A stretch of 64,000 bases of DNA from CAWEPK01 sp963835595 (GTDB lineage Bacteria; Desulfobacterota; Syntrophorhabdia; Syntrophorhabdales; WCHB1-27). The stretch lies in contig CAWIGL010000002.1 in NCBI GenBank assembly GCA_963835595.1, positions 1,178,001-1,242,000 on the forward strand. The letters run 5' to 3'. The translations under genes and the position numbers were made by a program. Shown piece by piece: positions 33,568-42,378 of this stretch (positions are counted from its first letter, which is position 1; each line of letters opens with the position of its first letter). Below the pieces are notes generated by a model, which saw only the letters and a list, made by a program, of their open reading frames with translations, made no database searches and was not told the origin of the DNA.

Positions 33568-34923
33568 ATGATGGCACCGTCTGCAAGAAAAAATTGGAAC
33601 GTCGAAGTATTCGCTTTATCCTGTTTTTTGCTTCTGACCGCTCTCGTGGCGCCTCCCGGACCGCTATCTGCCGAGGAAGGGACGGTCAGCCTCGACGACC
33701 TGATCGCCGAAGGCTTGAGGAACAGTCCCGAGATCCAGGCCGCGAGGCTCCGGGCGGATGCTGCGGGCTACCGCATCCCCCAGGCCAAAAGCCTGCCCGA
33801 CCCGATGGCGACGTTAGGCTACCAGAACGATGGGTTCAGCAGCTTCACCCTCGGCCGGAGCATTATGTCCATGGGCATATCGGGTGTGTCCCAGCAGTTC
33901 CCTTTCTGGGGGAAGCGGGCGCTTAAAGGAGAGATGGCGGCGAAGGACGCCGAAAGCGAAGCTGCCCTGTCGGCTGCTGCAAGGCACAGGGTGCTCGCCC
34001 AGATAAAGCTCACTTTTTACGATCTCTTTCTCGCTTACAAGACGATGGATATCCTGAAAAACAGGACTGCCCTCTTCTCGAAGATCGAAGACGCGGCCGA
34101 GAGCAGGTACGCCTCGGGGACAGGCATGCAGCAAGAGGTCATCATGGCCCAGACGGAGAAGTACATGATCCTCGAAAAAGAGGAGATGCAGGACCAACGT
34201 ATACAGGCCCTTCAGGGCGTGCTCAACGCCGCGGTGGGCAGGGAGGTGAGCACGCCCCTCGGCCGTCCGATCCTTCCCCCTGCCACCCCGTTTCCCGTTA
34301 CCCTCGACGAGGCGGTGAGCATGGCGAAAGAGCATTCGCCAGACGTGAAATCGAAGCAGAAGATGGTGGAAGGGGCCGAGGCAAAGGTAAAGCTGGCCAG
34401 GAAGGAGTATTATCCCGACGTGACCGTCGGCGGCAATTACTTCTACAGGACGGGCAACTTGGGAGATATGTGGAGCCTTACCTTCAGCTTCAGTCTGCCG
34501 ATCTTCTACAAGACGAAGCAAGAGCAGGCCCTGGCCGAGGCACAGGCATTGCTTACGCAAGCGAGGCGTGAGCTGACCGCTACGGAGCTGATGCTTGCCT
34601 CCGGCGTGAAGGAAGGCTACTCGATGGTCCGGGCGGCCGACCGGCTGATGAAGCTTTACAAGGAGGGACTGATCCCAAAGACGAACCAGGACGTCCAGCT
34701 CGCCTTCTCGAATTACGTTGCGGGAAGGGTCGATGCCCTCACCGCGATCACAAGGATCAAGAACCTCCTCGACTATGACCTGCTCTACTGGAACCAGCTA
34801 GTGGAAAGGGAGAAGGCCATAGCGAAGCTCCATGCCATCATGGGAACGGAAGAGACAGGGCAGAGCGGCCCGCAGACCTCAGGGGACGACCCTAAGAAAG
34901 TGGCGCGAGGAGAGGCGCGATGA
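33568..34923 (+). CDS. TolC-family outer membrane efflux channel (CusC-like)
   Basis: The 451-residue protein has an N-terminal signal segment and two OEP repeats rich in heptad helices. Characteristic blocks are LIAEGLRNSPEIQAARLRA (first repeat) and AVSMAKEHSPDVKSKQKMVEGAEAKVKLARKEYYPDVTVGG split across the start of the second. It forms the trimeric outer membrane duct of the tripartite metal efflux system. GGGAGG precedes the ATG at 33568 (a second ATG follows at once). The stop overlaps the adaptor start (ATGA). Confidence 0.87.
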   Translation: MMAPSARKNWNVEVFALSCFLLLTALVAPPGPLSAEEGTVSLDDLIAEGLRNSPEIQAARLRADAAGYRIPQAKSLPDPMATLGYQNDGFSSFTLGRSIMSMGISGVSQQFPFWGKRALKGEMAAKDAESEAALSAAARHRVLAQIKLTFYDLFLAYKTMDILKNRTALFSKIEDAAESRYASGTGMQQEVIMAQTEKYMILEKEEMQDQRIQALQGVLNAAVGREVSTPLGRPILPPATPFPVTLDEAVSMAKEHSPDVKSKQKMVEGAEAKVKLARKEYYPDVTVGGNYFYRTGNLGDMWSLTFSFSLPIFYKTKQEQALAEAQALLTQARRELTATELMLASGVKEGYSMVRAADRLMKLYKEGLIPKTNQDVQLAFSNYVAGRVDALTAITRIKNLLDYDLLYWNQLVEREKAIAKLHAIMGTEETGQSGPQTSGDDPKKVARGEAR

Positions 34924-36248
34924 AGAAGCTAAAAGGATTGATAGCAGTTGCGGGCGCCATAGCTGCCGTTGTTCTCATATTCTATCTTTCGAAACAGGAC
35001 AAGCCTTCAACCCGTCCGGCGCCGGTCTCCGTGGCGGCCGCCGCCCCGGAAAAATCCGGGTCCATGCCCGGTATGCCGGCGGAGAAACCTTCAGCTCAAA
35101 AGGCGCCGGCCGAGGAGGCTGCGACCGAGGCGCCCACCATAGAAATATTGCCCGAAAAGCAGCAGCTCATAGGTGTGAAAACGGTTACGGTGCAGGTGTT
35201 TCCCCTCACGAAGACGATCCGCACGGTAGGCCTCGTCGAGTATGATCAGAGACGCCTCCAGACGATCAACACGAAGGTTGAGGGCTGGGTCGAAAAGCTC
35301 TATGTCAATTTCGCGGGCGTCTATGTAAAGACGGGAGAGCCGGTTGCCGATATATACAGCCCGGAGCTGTGGGCCACCCAGCAGGAATTCATAAACGTCG
35401 TGAGATGGGCAAAACGGACCGGGACAAAAAGCGGCGCGCCCGCCGCGCCCGCCGCCGGGGCGGAGGGTAGGCCGGACGTAAGCGCCATGATCGATGCCGA
35501 CGCCCGCTCGCTCGTCGAGGCAGCGCGCCAGCGCCTCAAGCTCTTCGATATCAGCGACGCCCAGATCAAAAAGATCGAGGAGAGCGAAAAACCCATCCGG
35601 ACGCTCACCATCTATAGCCCATACAGCGGCTATGTACTGCAGAAGAACGTGAACCAGGGCACGCGCGTCACGGCGGGCGCGGACCTTTTGGATGTGGCGG
35701 ACCTTTCCACCGTATGGATCACCGCCGACATCTACGAGTACGAGGTGCCCCTCATAAAGGTCGGAGACAGCGCGGTTGTGCAGTTGAGCTACTTCCCCGG
35801 CAGGCAGTTCACGACGAGGATCGACTATATCTACCCCACCCTCCAGGGGGAAACAAGGACGCTGAAGGCCCGCTTCACGCTCCCGAACGAAGGCGGCCGG
35901 TTGAAGCCCCAGATGTTCACCAATGTTGAGATGAAGATCGGCCTCGGCAGAAAGCTTGCGGTCCCGGCCGATGCCGTTATCAATACGGGCGTGAGGCAGG
36001 TCGTCTACATCGACAAAGGCGAGGGCATTTTCGAGCCCAGGGAGGTGCTGACGGGCGTCCAGACGGAAAAGCTCGTGGAGATCACGGCAGGCCTCAAGGC
36101 AGGCGAGAAGGTCGCATCTGCCGCCAATTTCCTCATCGACTCCGAGGCGAAGCTGAAAGGGGTCGAGCCGCTTCCAAGGCAGGCGTCGGGTCAAAGGCAG
36201 GCGCCGGGACAGGCGCCCGCTTCGGCGCCGCCTGCGCACCAACAATAG
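34920..36248 (+). CDS. RND efflux periplasmic adaptor (CusB-like)
   Basis: This 442-residue membrane fusion protein has one N-terminal anchor or signal segment (IAVAGAIAAVVLIFYLS). A PGMPA-type Met motif follows, in the position where CusB uses methionines to bind Cu(I). A lipoyl-like domain includes VEGWVEKLYVNFAGVYVKTG, and the helical hairpin contains a low-complexity Ala/Gly/Pro insert near GAPAAPAAGA. Beta-barrel and proximal domains follow (YSPYSGYVLQKNVNQGTRV). The C-terminus is Pro/Gln-rich. It links the pump and outer-membrane channel encoded on either side. Confidence 0.9.
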   Translation: MKKLKGLIAVAGAIAAVVLIFYLSKQDKPSTRPAPVSVAAAAPEKSGSMPGMPAEKPSAQKAPAEEAATEAPTIEILPEKQQLIGVKTVTVQVFPLTKTIRTVGLVEYDQRRLQTINTKVEGWVEKLYVNFAGVYVKTGEPVADIYSPELWATQQEFINVVRWAKRTGTKSGAPAAPAAGAEGRPDVSAMIDADARSLVEAARQRLKLFDISDAQIKKIEESEKPIRTLTIYSPYSGYVLQKNVNQGTRVTAGADLLDVADLSTVWITADIYEYEVPLIKVGDSAVVQLSYFPGRQFTTRIDYIYPTLQGETRTLKARFTLPNEGGRLKPQMFTNVEMKIGLGRKLAVPADAVINTGVRQVVYIDKGEGIFEPREVLTGVQTEKLVEITAGLKAGEKVASAANFLIDSEAKLKGVEPLPRQASGQRQAPGQAPASAPPAHQQ

Positions 36249-36262
36249 GTGGGCTGTCCGCC

Positions 36263-39200
36263 ATGATAGCGAAGATCATAGAATACAGCGCCAGGAACAA
36301 GTTCATTGTCTTTCTCTTTGTCTTCTTTGCCCTCGCGTGGGGCTACTGGGCGATCAAGAACATCCCCCTCGACGCGATCCCCGACCTCTCCGACACGCAG
36401 GTCATCATCTATACGGAATGGACGGGGAGGAGCCCCGACCTCGTCGAGGACCAGGTCACCTATCCTATTTCTTCGACGCTCCTTGCCGCCCCCAGGGTGC
36501 AGGCGGTCAGGGGGTTCTCTTACCTGGGGAGCTCCTTCATCTATGTGATCTTCGACGAGGGGACGGATATCTACTGGGCGCGAAGTAGGGTCCTGGAATA
36601 TCTCCAGGCGGTCCGGAACAAGCTCCCTGCCGACGTCAACCCGGTGCTCGGCCCGGACGCGACGAGCCTGGGATGGGGCTTCGAATATGCCGTTGTCGAT
36701 GAGAAGCACAACCTCGACCTTGCCCAATTGCGCTCTCTTCAGGACTGGAACCTGAAGCTCGCACTCGAGAGCGTGCCCGGCGTTTCGCAGGTGGCGAGCG
36801 TGGGCGGCTTCGTCAAACAGTACCAGGTCACGGTAGACCCGAACAGGCTTCTCGGCTACAACATCCCTATAACGAAGGTGACGGAGGCCGTTCGGAGAAG
36901 CAACCTCGATGTGGAGGGGCGGGTGCTCGACCTCTCCGGCTTTGAGTACATGATCAGGGGAAGGGGCTACATCAAAAGCCTCCGGGACATCGAGAACATC
37001 TCCGTCGGCGCCTCTCCCCAGGGGACCCCGATCTACTTGAAAGACGTGGCCAACGTCCAGCTCGGCCCGGAGATAAGAAGGGGCGCCGCCGAGCTCGACG
37101 GCAAGGGTGAGGCGCCTGGCGGCATCGTCATCGTCCGATTCGGCGAGAATGTGCTCAATGTGATCGACCGGGTGAAAGAGAAGATCAGGGCGGATATCGC
37201 GCCTTCCCTTCCTCCGGGCGTCAAGATTGTCACCACGTATGACCGGTCGGACCTTATAAACCGCTCCATCTCGACCCTCAAGGACGAGATCATAAAGCTC
37301 GCCGTTGCGGTGAGCGTAGTCTGCCTTATCTTCCTGTTCCACCTGCCGTCGGCGCTCGTCGTCATCCTCACGCTCCCCGTTGCCATCATTACGAGCTTCA
37401 TCCTCATGTTCTATCTGCGGGTCACGACGAACATCATGAGCCTCTCGGGGATCGCCATAGCGATCGGCGCCATGGTCGATGCCTCGATCATAATGGTCGA
37501 GAACGCCCATAAGAAGCTTGAGGCGTGGGAGGAGTCTGGCCGGCCAGGAAGCAGGACGGACGTCATAATAGAGGCGGCAAAAGAGGTAGGCCCGTCGCTT
37601 TTCTTCTCGCTCCTCGTCATCACCATCGGCTTTCTCCCGGTTTTTACCCTCCAGGCCCAGGCAGGCAGGCTGTTCAAGCCCCTGGCATATACCAAGACCT
37701 TCGCCATGCTTTTCTCTTCATTCCTCGCTGTGACCCTGACGCCCGTCCTCATGACGCTGTTCATAAGGGGACGGATCAGGCCGGAGGAAAAGAACCCCAT
37801 AAGCCGTTTTTTGCACTGGGCCTACGGGCCGATCGCGAGCTTTGCCCTGCGCTTCAAGAAGACGGTCATAATCGCCGCCATATTGGTACTGGTCGTCTCC
37901 ATCTACCCGTTTACCCGTCTCGGCTCAGAGTTCATGCCGCCCCTCTATGAAGGAAGCCTCTTTTACATGCCCGTCACTTCCCCCGCCCCCTCCATATCGG
38001 TTGTTACGGACCTCCTTCAATTGCAGGACAAGATCCTGAAGCGCATCCCGGAGGTGGAAAGTGTCTTCGGCAAGGCCGGAAGGGCCGAGACGGCGACAGA
38101 CCCGGCGCCCCTGGAGATGTTCGAGACGGTCATCAACCTCAAGCCCGAGTCTGCCTGGCGGCCGGGTATGACGGTGGAGAAACTGAAAGACGAGATGAAC
38201 GACGCCCTTACGATTCCGGGCGTCTCGAACTCGTTCACAATGCCCATAAAGGCAAGGATAGATATGCTGGCGACGGGCATAAGGACGCCTGTGGGCATTA
38301 AGGTCCTGGGACCGAACCTCGACGAGTTGGAAAAGGTCGGCCTTGCGATCGAGCACCACATGAAGTCGATCCCCGGGACAAGGAGTGTCTATGCCGAAAG
38401 GGTGACTACGGGCTACTTCCTCGACATCACGGTAAAACGTGAAGAGGCCGCGCGCTATGGGCTTACCGTCCAGGACGTGCAGGACGTTATCGAATCCGCC
38501 ATCGGGGGCATGGACTTAACGACTACAATCGAAGGCAGGGAGCGCTACCCCGTGAACGTCCGCTATGCGAGGGACCTCCGGGGCGATATAGAGCAGTTGA
38601 AAAGGGTACTTGTGCCCATTGCACCGACGGGAGGCGCACAACAGGTGGGCGTTGCGGGAGGGGGCACGGGCCCGCCCGGTGCACAGCCTCAGCCGGGCTA
38701 CAGCAGTCCCCAGTCGAGCCGCGTGCCCCTTGCAGAGCTTGCAGACATAAGGGTAGTGCGCGGGCCGACGAGCATAAAAAGCGAGGAGGGGCTCCTGGCC
38801 GAGTACGTTTATGTCGATTTCTCAGGAAGAGACGTAGGCGGCTACGTGGACGAGGCAAAGAAAAAGATGGCCTCCCTGAAGATACCTGAAGGCTACCGCC
38901 TTGAGTGGAGCGGGGAGTATGAGTACCTCGTGAAGACCCACCAACGCCTCAAGCTCGTCATCCCCCTGACGTTCTTGATTATCTTCGTGCTTATCTACTT
39001 CAACACGAAGTCGGTGACGAAGACGGTCATCGTGCTCCTCGCAGTGCCTTTCTCCCTGGTCGGCTCGTTCTGGTTGCTTTACCTCCTCGGGTACAACATG
39101 AGCATAGCCGTCTGGGTGGGGATCATCGCCCTAGCGGGTCTCGATGCGGAGACGGGCGTCGTCATGCTCCTCTACCTGGAGCTTGCCCACAACGAATGGC

Positions 39201-39481
39201 AGCAAAAAGGGATGTTGAAAACCATCGCCGACCTCAAGGACGCCGTCATGCACGGGGCAGTGAAAAGGATACGCCCGAAGATCATGACCGTCGGGGTGAT
39301 ACTCGCCGGCCTTATCCCTGTCATGTTCAGCCACGGGGCCGGCGCGGACGTGATGAAGAGGATCGCCGCCCCGATGGTCGGCGGCGTCGTCACGTCTACG
39401 ATACTCGAGCTTGTCATCTACCCTGTCATCTACATGTTGTGGAGAGGCAAGGAGTTCAAGAAAGAGAGGGTGATACCATGA
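36263..39481 (+). CDS. Heavy-metal efflux RND pump (CusA/CzcA family)
   Basis: The 1072-residue inner-membrane RND pump uses proton flow to expel metal ions. HME-RND features include VEDQVTYPISSTLLAAPRVQ, the ARIDMLATGIRTPVGIKV block (its Met matches a CusA metal-site methionine region), IAIAIGAMVDASIIMVEN in the membrane core with the proton-relay acids, and GADVMKRIAAPMVGGVVTST near the end. Unusually, a Gly/Gln/Pro-rich stretch of about 40 residues (about 786-826, GGAQQVGVAGGGTGPPGAQP) is inserted just before VPLAELADI. Monovalent Cu/Ag export is likely from the CusB and YtkA methionines (inference). Confidence 0.92.
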   Translation: MIAKIIEYSARNKFIVFLFVFFALAWGYWAIKNIPLDAIPDLSDTQVIIYTEWTGRSPDLVEDQVTYPISSTLLAAPRVQAVRGFSYLGSSFIYVIFDEGTDIYWARSRVLEYLQAVRNKLPADVNPVLGPDATSLGWGFEYAVVDEKHNLDLAQLRSLQDWNLKLALESVPGVSQVASVGGFVKQYQVTVDPNRLLGYNIPITKVTEAVRRSNLDVEGRVLDLSGFEYMIRGRGYIKSLRDIENISVGASPQGTPIYLKDVANVQLGPEIRRGAAELDGKGEAPGGIVIVRFGENVLNVIDRVKEKIRADIAPSLPPGVKIVTTYDRSDLINRSISTLKDEIIKLAVAVSVVCLIFLFHLPSALVVILTLPVAIITSFILMFYLRVTTNIMSLSGIAIAIGAMVDASIIMVENAHKKLEAWEESGRPGSRTDVIIEAAKEVGPSLFFSLLVITIGFLPVFTLQAQAGRLFKPLAYTKTFAMLFSSFLAVTLTPVLMTLFIRGRIRPEEKNPISRFLHWAYGPIASFALRFKKTVIIAAILVLVVSIYPFTRLGSEFMPPLYEGSLFYMPVTSPAPSISVVTDLLQLQDKILKRIPEVESVFGKAGRAETATDPAPLEMFETVINLKPESAWRPGMTVEKLKDEMNDALTIPGVSNSFTMPIKARIDMLATGIRTPVGIKVLGPNLDELEKVGLAIEHHMKSIPGTRSVYAERVTTGYFLDITVKREEAARYGLTVQDVQDVIESAIGGMDLTTTIEGRERYPVNVRYARDLRGDIEQLKRVLVPIAPTGGAQQVGVAGGGTGPPGAQPQPGYSSPQSSRVPLAELADIRVVRGPTSIKSEEGLLAEYVYVDFSGRDVGGYVDEAKKKMASLKIPEGYRLEWSGEYEYLVKTHQRLKLVIPLTFLIIFVLIYFNTKSVTKTVIVLLAVPFSLVGSFWLLYLLGYNMSIAVWVGIIALAGLDAETGVVMLLYLELAHNEWQQKGMLKTIADLKDAVMHGAVKRIRPKIMTVGVILAGLIPVMFSHGAGADVMKRIAAPMVGGVVTSTILELVIYPVIYMLWRGKEFKKERVIP

Positions 39482-39870
39482 GATCGTTATTTCTCGTCGT
39501 CGCGATCCTTCTGATCGTTCCCGGGGTCTGCCTCGCCGCTCGCTATACGGAAACGGCAAAAGCAGGGGATTACTCAGTCCGGGTGACGTTCGACAAAGAC
39601 CGGCCGGTCTTCGGCCGGAACCGGGTAGAGATAGTCGTGACCGATAAATCATCGGAAGCCGTGGCGGGAGCGCAGGTGAAGGTAGACTACCTCATGCCCT
39701 CGCTGCCGGGAAGATCGCCTATGATGGCGTATTCCACGACGGCAAAACCCGTGGCCGGCGGGTACGAGGCCACACTGAGCCTTGGGATGAAAGGCCTCTG
39801 GAATGTGGTCGTCTCGATTACGGCGAAACAAAAAACGGAGAAGGCTGTCCTTACATTCGAGGTCAGGTGA
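39478..39870 (+). CDS. Exported YtkA/FixH-like protein (second of two)
   Basis: The 130-residue protein has a signal peptide (MRSLFLVVAILLIVPGVCLA). It aligns along its length with the first YtkA-like protein of the operon: AGDYSVRVTFDKDRPVFGRN matches AGQYSVEVTIDKNPPVTGKN, and both end in LT-x-VR. It has PSLPGRSPMMAYS where the other has the MPGMP motif, so the methionine pattern differs. It overlaps the pump stop (ATGA) and converges on bioB with an 8-base overlap. Confidence 0.75.
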   Translation: MRSLFLVVAILLIVPGVCLAARYTETAKAGDYSVRVTFDKDRPVFGRNRVEIVVTDKSSEAVAGAQVKVDYLMPSLPGRSPMMAYSTTAKPVAGGYEATLSLGMKGLWNVVVSITAKQKTEKAVLTFEVR

Positions 39871-40843
39871 ATGACGGCTCAAGCCCCAGGTCCCTTATCA
39901 TCTCCATGTCGAGGCCGGGGTCCCTTCCGGGCGTAGTGAGGTAATCGCCCGTCATCAGGGAGTTCGCGCCTGCCACGATCCCAAGGGGCAGGAGTTGGCG
40001 CAGGTTCGCCTCCTTACCGCCGCAGAGCTTGATGTCCTTATCGGGCAGGATAAACCTGAATAGCGATATCGCGACGAGCAATTCGATGGGATGGACGGAA
40101 GGGATGCCGAAAAGGGGCGTGCCCGGCCGGGGGTTGAGGATATTCAAGGGGACGGAGTCCACGTCCAATCCTTTTAGCGTCAGGGCGAGCTCGATCCTCT
40201 GCTCCATCGACTCTCCCATCCCGATGATGCCGCCGCAGCACGTCTTCAGCCCCGCCTTTTTCGCGGCCAGGATCGTGTCGATGTCTTCCTGGTAGTCGTG
40301 GGTCGTGCAGATGTTGTCGAAGAAGCTCCTGGCAGTCTCCAGGTTGTGGTGATACCTGTAAAGGCCGGCCTCTTTGAGGGCCGCGGCCCGCCCGGCGTCG
40401 ATCATGCCGAGGGAGGCGCAGGGTCTTACTCCCGCCGCCTCGATCTCCCTCACTGCGTCGTAAATCACTTCCCACTCTGCCTCGCTGTCGATGCGGGTGC
40501 CGCTCGTGACGATGCCGAACGTGTGCGCCCCCGCCGCCCCGGCCCGGCAAGCGGCAGCCACGATCTCCCCCTTCGGAACGAGGCCGTAAACAGGTGAAGC
40601 CGTCTCGTAATGGGCCGACTGGATGCAAAACCTGCAATCCTCCGGGCACTTCCCCGACTTGGCGTTTATGATCCCGCAGACGCTGACCCCCTTCCCTTTG
40701 AAGAACTCCCTTATCTCGGAGGCCGCAGCCATGAGCGCGAAGGGCCTTTGCGCGCCTGTCTCGCAGAGCCGGGTCGCTTCCTCCCGGCCGATGTCCCTGC
40801 GCTTTATCGCGCGCTCCCTCAGCTTGCTCAGTATGTCGTCCAT
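39863..40843 (-). CDS. bioB: Biotin synthase with altered auxiliary-cluster ligands (anaerobe type)
   Basis: The 326-residue radical SAM enzyme converts dethiobiotin to biotin. The SAM cluster cysteines are Cys66, Cys70 and Cys73 (GKCPEDCRFCIQSAHY). By eye alignment, the positions of E. coli Cys97, Cys128, Cys188 and Arg260, which hold the sacrificial [2Fe-2S] cluster, are here Gly110, Cys142, Cys202 and Lys277. Additional cysteines are at 203 (KTCCGG) and 274 (KLCGGKE). Loss of the first Cys and the Arg fits the recently reported biotin synthases of strict anaerobes with a different auxiliary cluster. The rest, such as YRYHHNLETA and NPRPGTPL, is normal. Confidence 0.9.
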   Translation of the reverse strand: MDDILSKLRERAIKRRDIGREEATRLCETGAQRPFALMAAASEIREFFKGKGVSVCGIINAKSGKCPEDCRFCIQSAHYETASPVYGLVPKGEIVAAACRAGAAGAHTFGIVTSGTRIDSEAEWEVIYDAVREIEAAGVRPCASLGMIDAGRAAALKEAGLYRYHHNLETARSFFDNICTTHDYQEDIDTILAAKKAGLKTCCGGIIGMGESMEQRIELALTLKGLDVDSVPLNILNPRPGTPLFGIPSVHPIELLVAISLFRFILPDKDIKLCGGKEANLRQLLPLGIVAGANSLMTGDYLTTPGRDPGLDMEMIRDLGLEPSFT

Positions 40844-40996
40844 TTCCGTCCTTCTCCCCTGCCGTTCCAGGCGTCTATTTCTTGTCCGGCCGATAGGATA
40901 ACATAATCTTGAGTTGAATGGTCAGATATGGCCGGATCACGGGCGCTATGCCAGGCTGCGTCGCCCTTTCCGGCTTTTTTGTGCTATCATTTTTTT

Positions 40997-41722
40997 ATGA
41001 GCATACGGTCGGGCGCAGCGGCAGTCGCCGTCATCCTGCTGCTCTGCCTTTGCGGCGTCCCCCACCTTTTCGCCCAGTCCGGGCCACCGGCGGCCCAAAG
41101 GGAGACCCTCGTCGCGTACCTTGCCGGACAGGGCATCACCGACGCAAGGGTGCTCGCCGCCATGCGGAAGGTGCCGCGAGAGCTTTTTGTCGACCCGCCT
41201 TACCTCGACAGCGCCTATCGCAACACGCCCCTTCCCATCGGCGAGGGCCAGACGATCAGCCAGCCCTTCGTGGTCGCTTTTATGACGCAAGCCCTGAGGC
41301 TGAAAGGGGGCGAGAAGGTCCTTGAGGTGGGCACCGGCTCCGGCTACCAGGCAGCGATCCTCGCAGAGACGGCGCGTGAGGTCTACACGGTCGAGATCAA
41401 GGAGGGCCTCGCAAAGAAGGCGCAGGCGCGCCTCGACCGCCTTGGATACGACAACGTCCACGTCCTTGTCGGTGACGGCTACGGGGGCCTGCCGCAGCGC
41501 GCGCCCTTCAACGCCATAATAGTCACGGCCTCGGCGGGAAAAATTCCCGAGCCTTTGCTGGGCCAGCTCGCCGAGGGCGGCAGGCTCATCATGCCCGTCG
41601 GGTCCGATCCTTATAATCAGGAACTCACCCTCGTGGAGAAGAAGGGCGGAAAGCTATACACCACCCTCCTCGGAGACGTAGTCTTCGTGAGGATGAGGGG
41701 GGAGGTTGAAAAGGGCAGGTGA
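40997..41722 (+). CDS. pcm: Protein-L-isoaspartate O-methyltransferase with signal peptide
   Basis: The 241-residue protein repairs isoaspartyl residues using S-adenosylmethionine. PIMT motifs are PLPIGEGQTISQPFVVA, LEVGTGSGYQAAILAE (SAM loop) and VGDGYGGLP. The N-terminus (MSIRSGAAAVAVILLLCL, then LFAQ) is a good Sec signal peptide, so the enzyme would be exported, as seen in some Gram-negative anaerobes. ATG 40997 is the first start compatible with that signal; no clear ribosome site precedes it (a T-run lies there). Confidence 0.9.
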   Translation: MSIRSGAAAVAVILLLCLCGVPHLFAQSGPPAAQRETLVAYLAGQGITDARVLAAMRKVPRELFVDPPYLDSAYRNTPLPIGEGQTISQPFVVAFMTQALRLKGGEKVLEVGTGSGYQAAILAETAREVYTVEIKEGLAKKAQARLDRLGYDNVHVLVGDGYGGLPQRAPFNAIIVTASAGKIPEPLLGQLAEGGRLIMPVGSDPYNQELTLVEKKGGKLYTTLLGDVVFVRMRGEVEKGR

Positions 41723-41838
41723 TGGCCCGGCTCTCCGGGGAATCTTTTGCAAACGGGCGAGGAGCGAAAAGGCCCTCCATCTCTTTTTAGAGTGAAGCCC
41801 TTTCCGTTCGGGTTCGGCGAGGGGAGCCTTTATGGCTT

Positions 41839-42041
41839 CAACTTGTTGATTCCCTGTAGCTTGCTACAGAGATACTATCACCCTCTCCCCACATAAAAGC
41901 TGTTTTGTGCGCTCTTTCGTTCCCGCGCTTTTCGCATCCGACTATCATCGTTGGAGCTTTGGCACACCTTATAACAGGCAATTATTGGGGCTCAGCGCCC
42001 CCTCCACGAGCTATGCTCGCGGGTCGTCCCCGCTCACAAAA
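41839..42041 (+). repeat. Dispersed hairpin-rich repeat, copy 1
   Basis: About 203 bases align at roughly 75-80 percent, allowing gaps, with the complement of 52714-52959. The first 31 bases (CAACTTGTTGATTCCCTGTA and on) are identical and contain the palindrome CTGTAGCTTGCTACAG. Also shared are ACATAAAAGC, CATCCGACTATCATC, TTGGAGCTTTGGC, CAGGCAATTATTGG, CCCCCTCCACGAGC and GGGTCGTCCCCGCTCACAAA. The CGAGC-N3-GCTCG hairpin keeps its stem while its loop changes. It lies in the same orientation as pcm, in the 3' region of that gene, before the HigA-like gene. The 1723-41838 part of the gap holds nothing else I can name. Confidence 0.75.
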
Positions 42042-42055
42042 AGCGTTCAGCGGAT

Positions 42056-42077
42056 ACCCTGCTGCTTGCAGCAGGGT
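42056..42077. repeat. Perfect 10-bp palindrome after repeat copy 1
   Basis: ACCCTGCTGC and GCAGCAGGGT flank a TT centre. The same NNGC-TT-GCNN layout appears in the CTGTAGC-TT-GCTACAG palindrome at the start of the repeat and in ACCCGC-TT-GCGGGT in copy 2, suggesting related palindromic units. Confidence 0.5.
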
Positions 42078-42102
42078 CATTTAATGCAGGTACCTTGCAC
42101 CG

Positions 42103-42378
42103 CTATACCAGATTGATCTGAATCCGTTTGCCCAGCGCCTTGGCGACGCGTTTGAGGGTCGAGATCTTAATGTCTTCTGCGTGGTTCTCGATCCTCGATA
42201 TGGCTGTCTTCTTGGTATGAACACGGTTGGCTAGCTCTTCTTGGGTCAGACCGGCAGCCTCTCGTGCCTGACGAAGGATTTCCCCGATCTTGAACTGCTC
42301 GTAGCCCTCGTCGAATCCTTCGGCGAACCCCCTGTCTTTTTCTTTCCGTTCCTTGATGTATTTGTCTAGATCGCTCAT
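42103..42378 (-). CDS. higA: HigA-like XRE antitoxin
   Basis: This 91-residue DNA-binding protein has a Xre helix-turn-helix (REAAGLTQEELANRVHTKK then TAISRIENHAEDIKISTLKR) towards its C-terminal half. The N-terminus is charged and likely binds the toxin. It overlaps the toxin gene by 4 bases (ATGA). The order toxin first, antitoxin second is that of HigBA, and the palindrome upstream of the pair is a suitable autoregulatory operator. The symbol is by family, not proven orthology. Confidence 0.82.
   Translation of the reverse strand: MSDLDKYIKERKEKDRGFAEGFDEGYEQFKIGEILRQAREAAGLTQEELANRVHTKKTAISRIENHAEDIKISTLKRVAKALGKRIQINLV

Noticed and set aside
41907..42116. Small open frames inside the two dispersed repeat copies (also 52527-52955)
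   Set aside because: The copies differ by insertions and deletions that are not multiples of three, so no protein is conserved between them.
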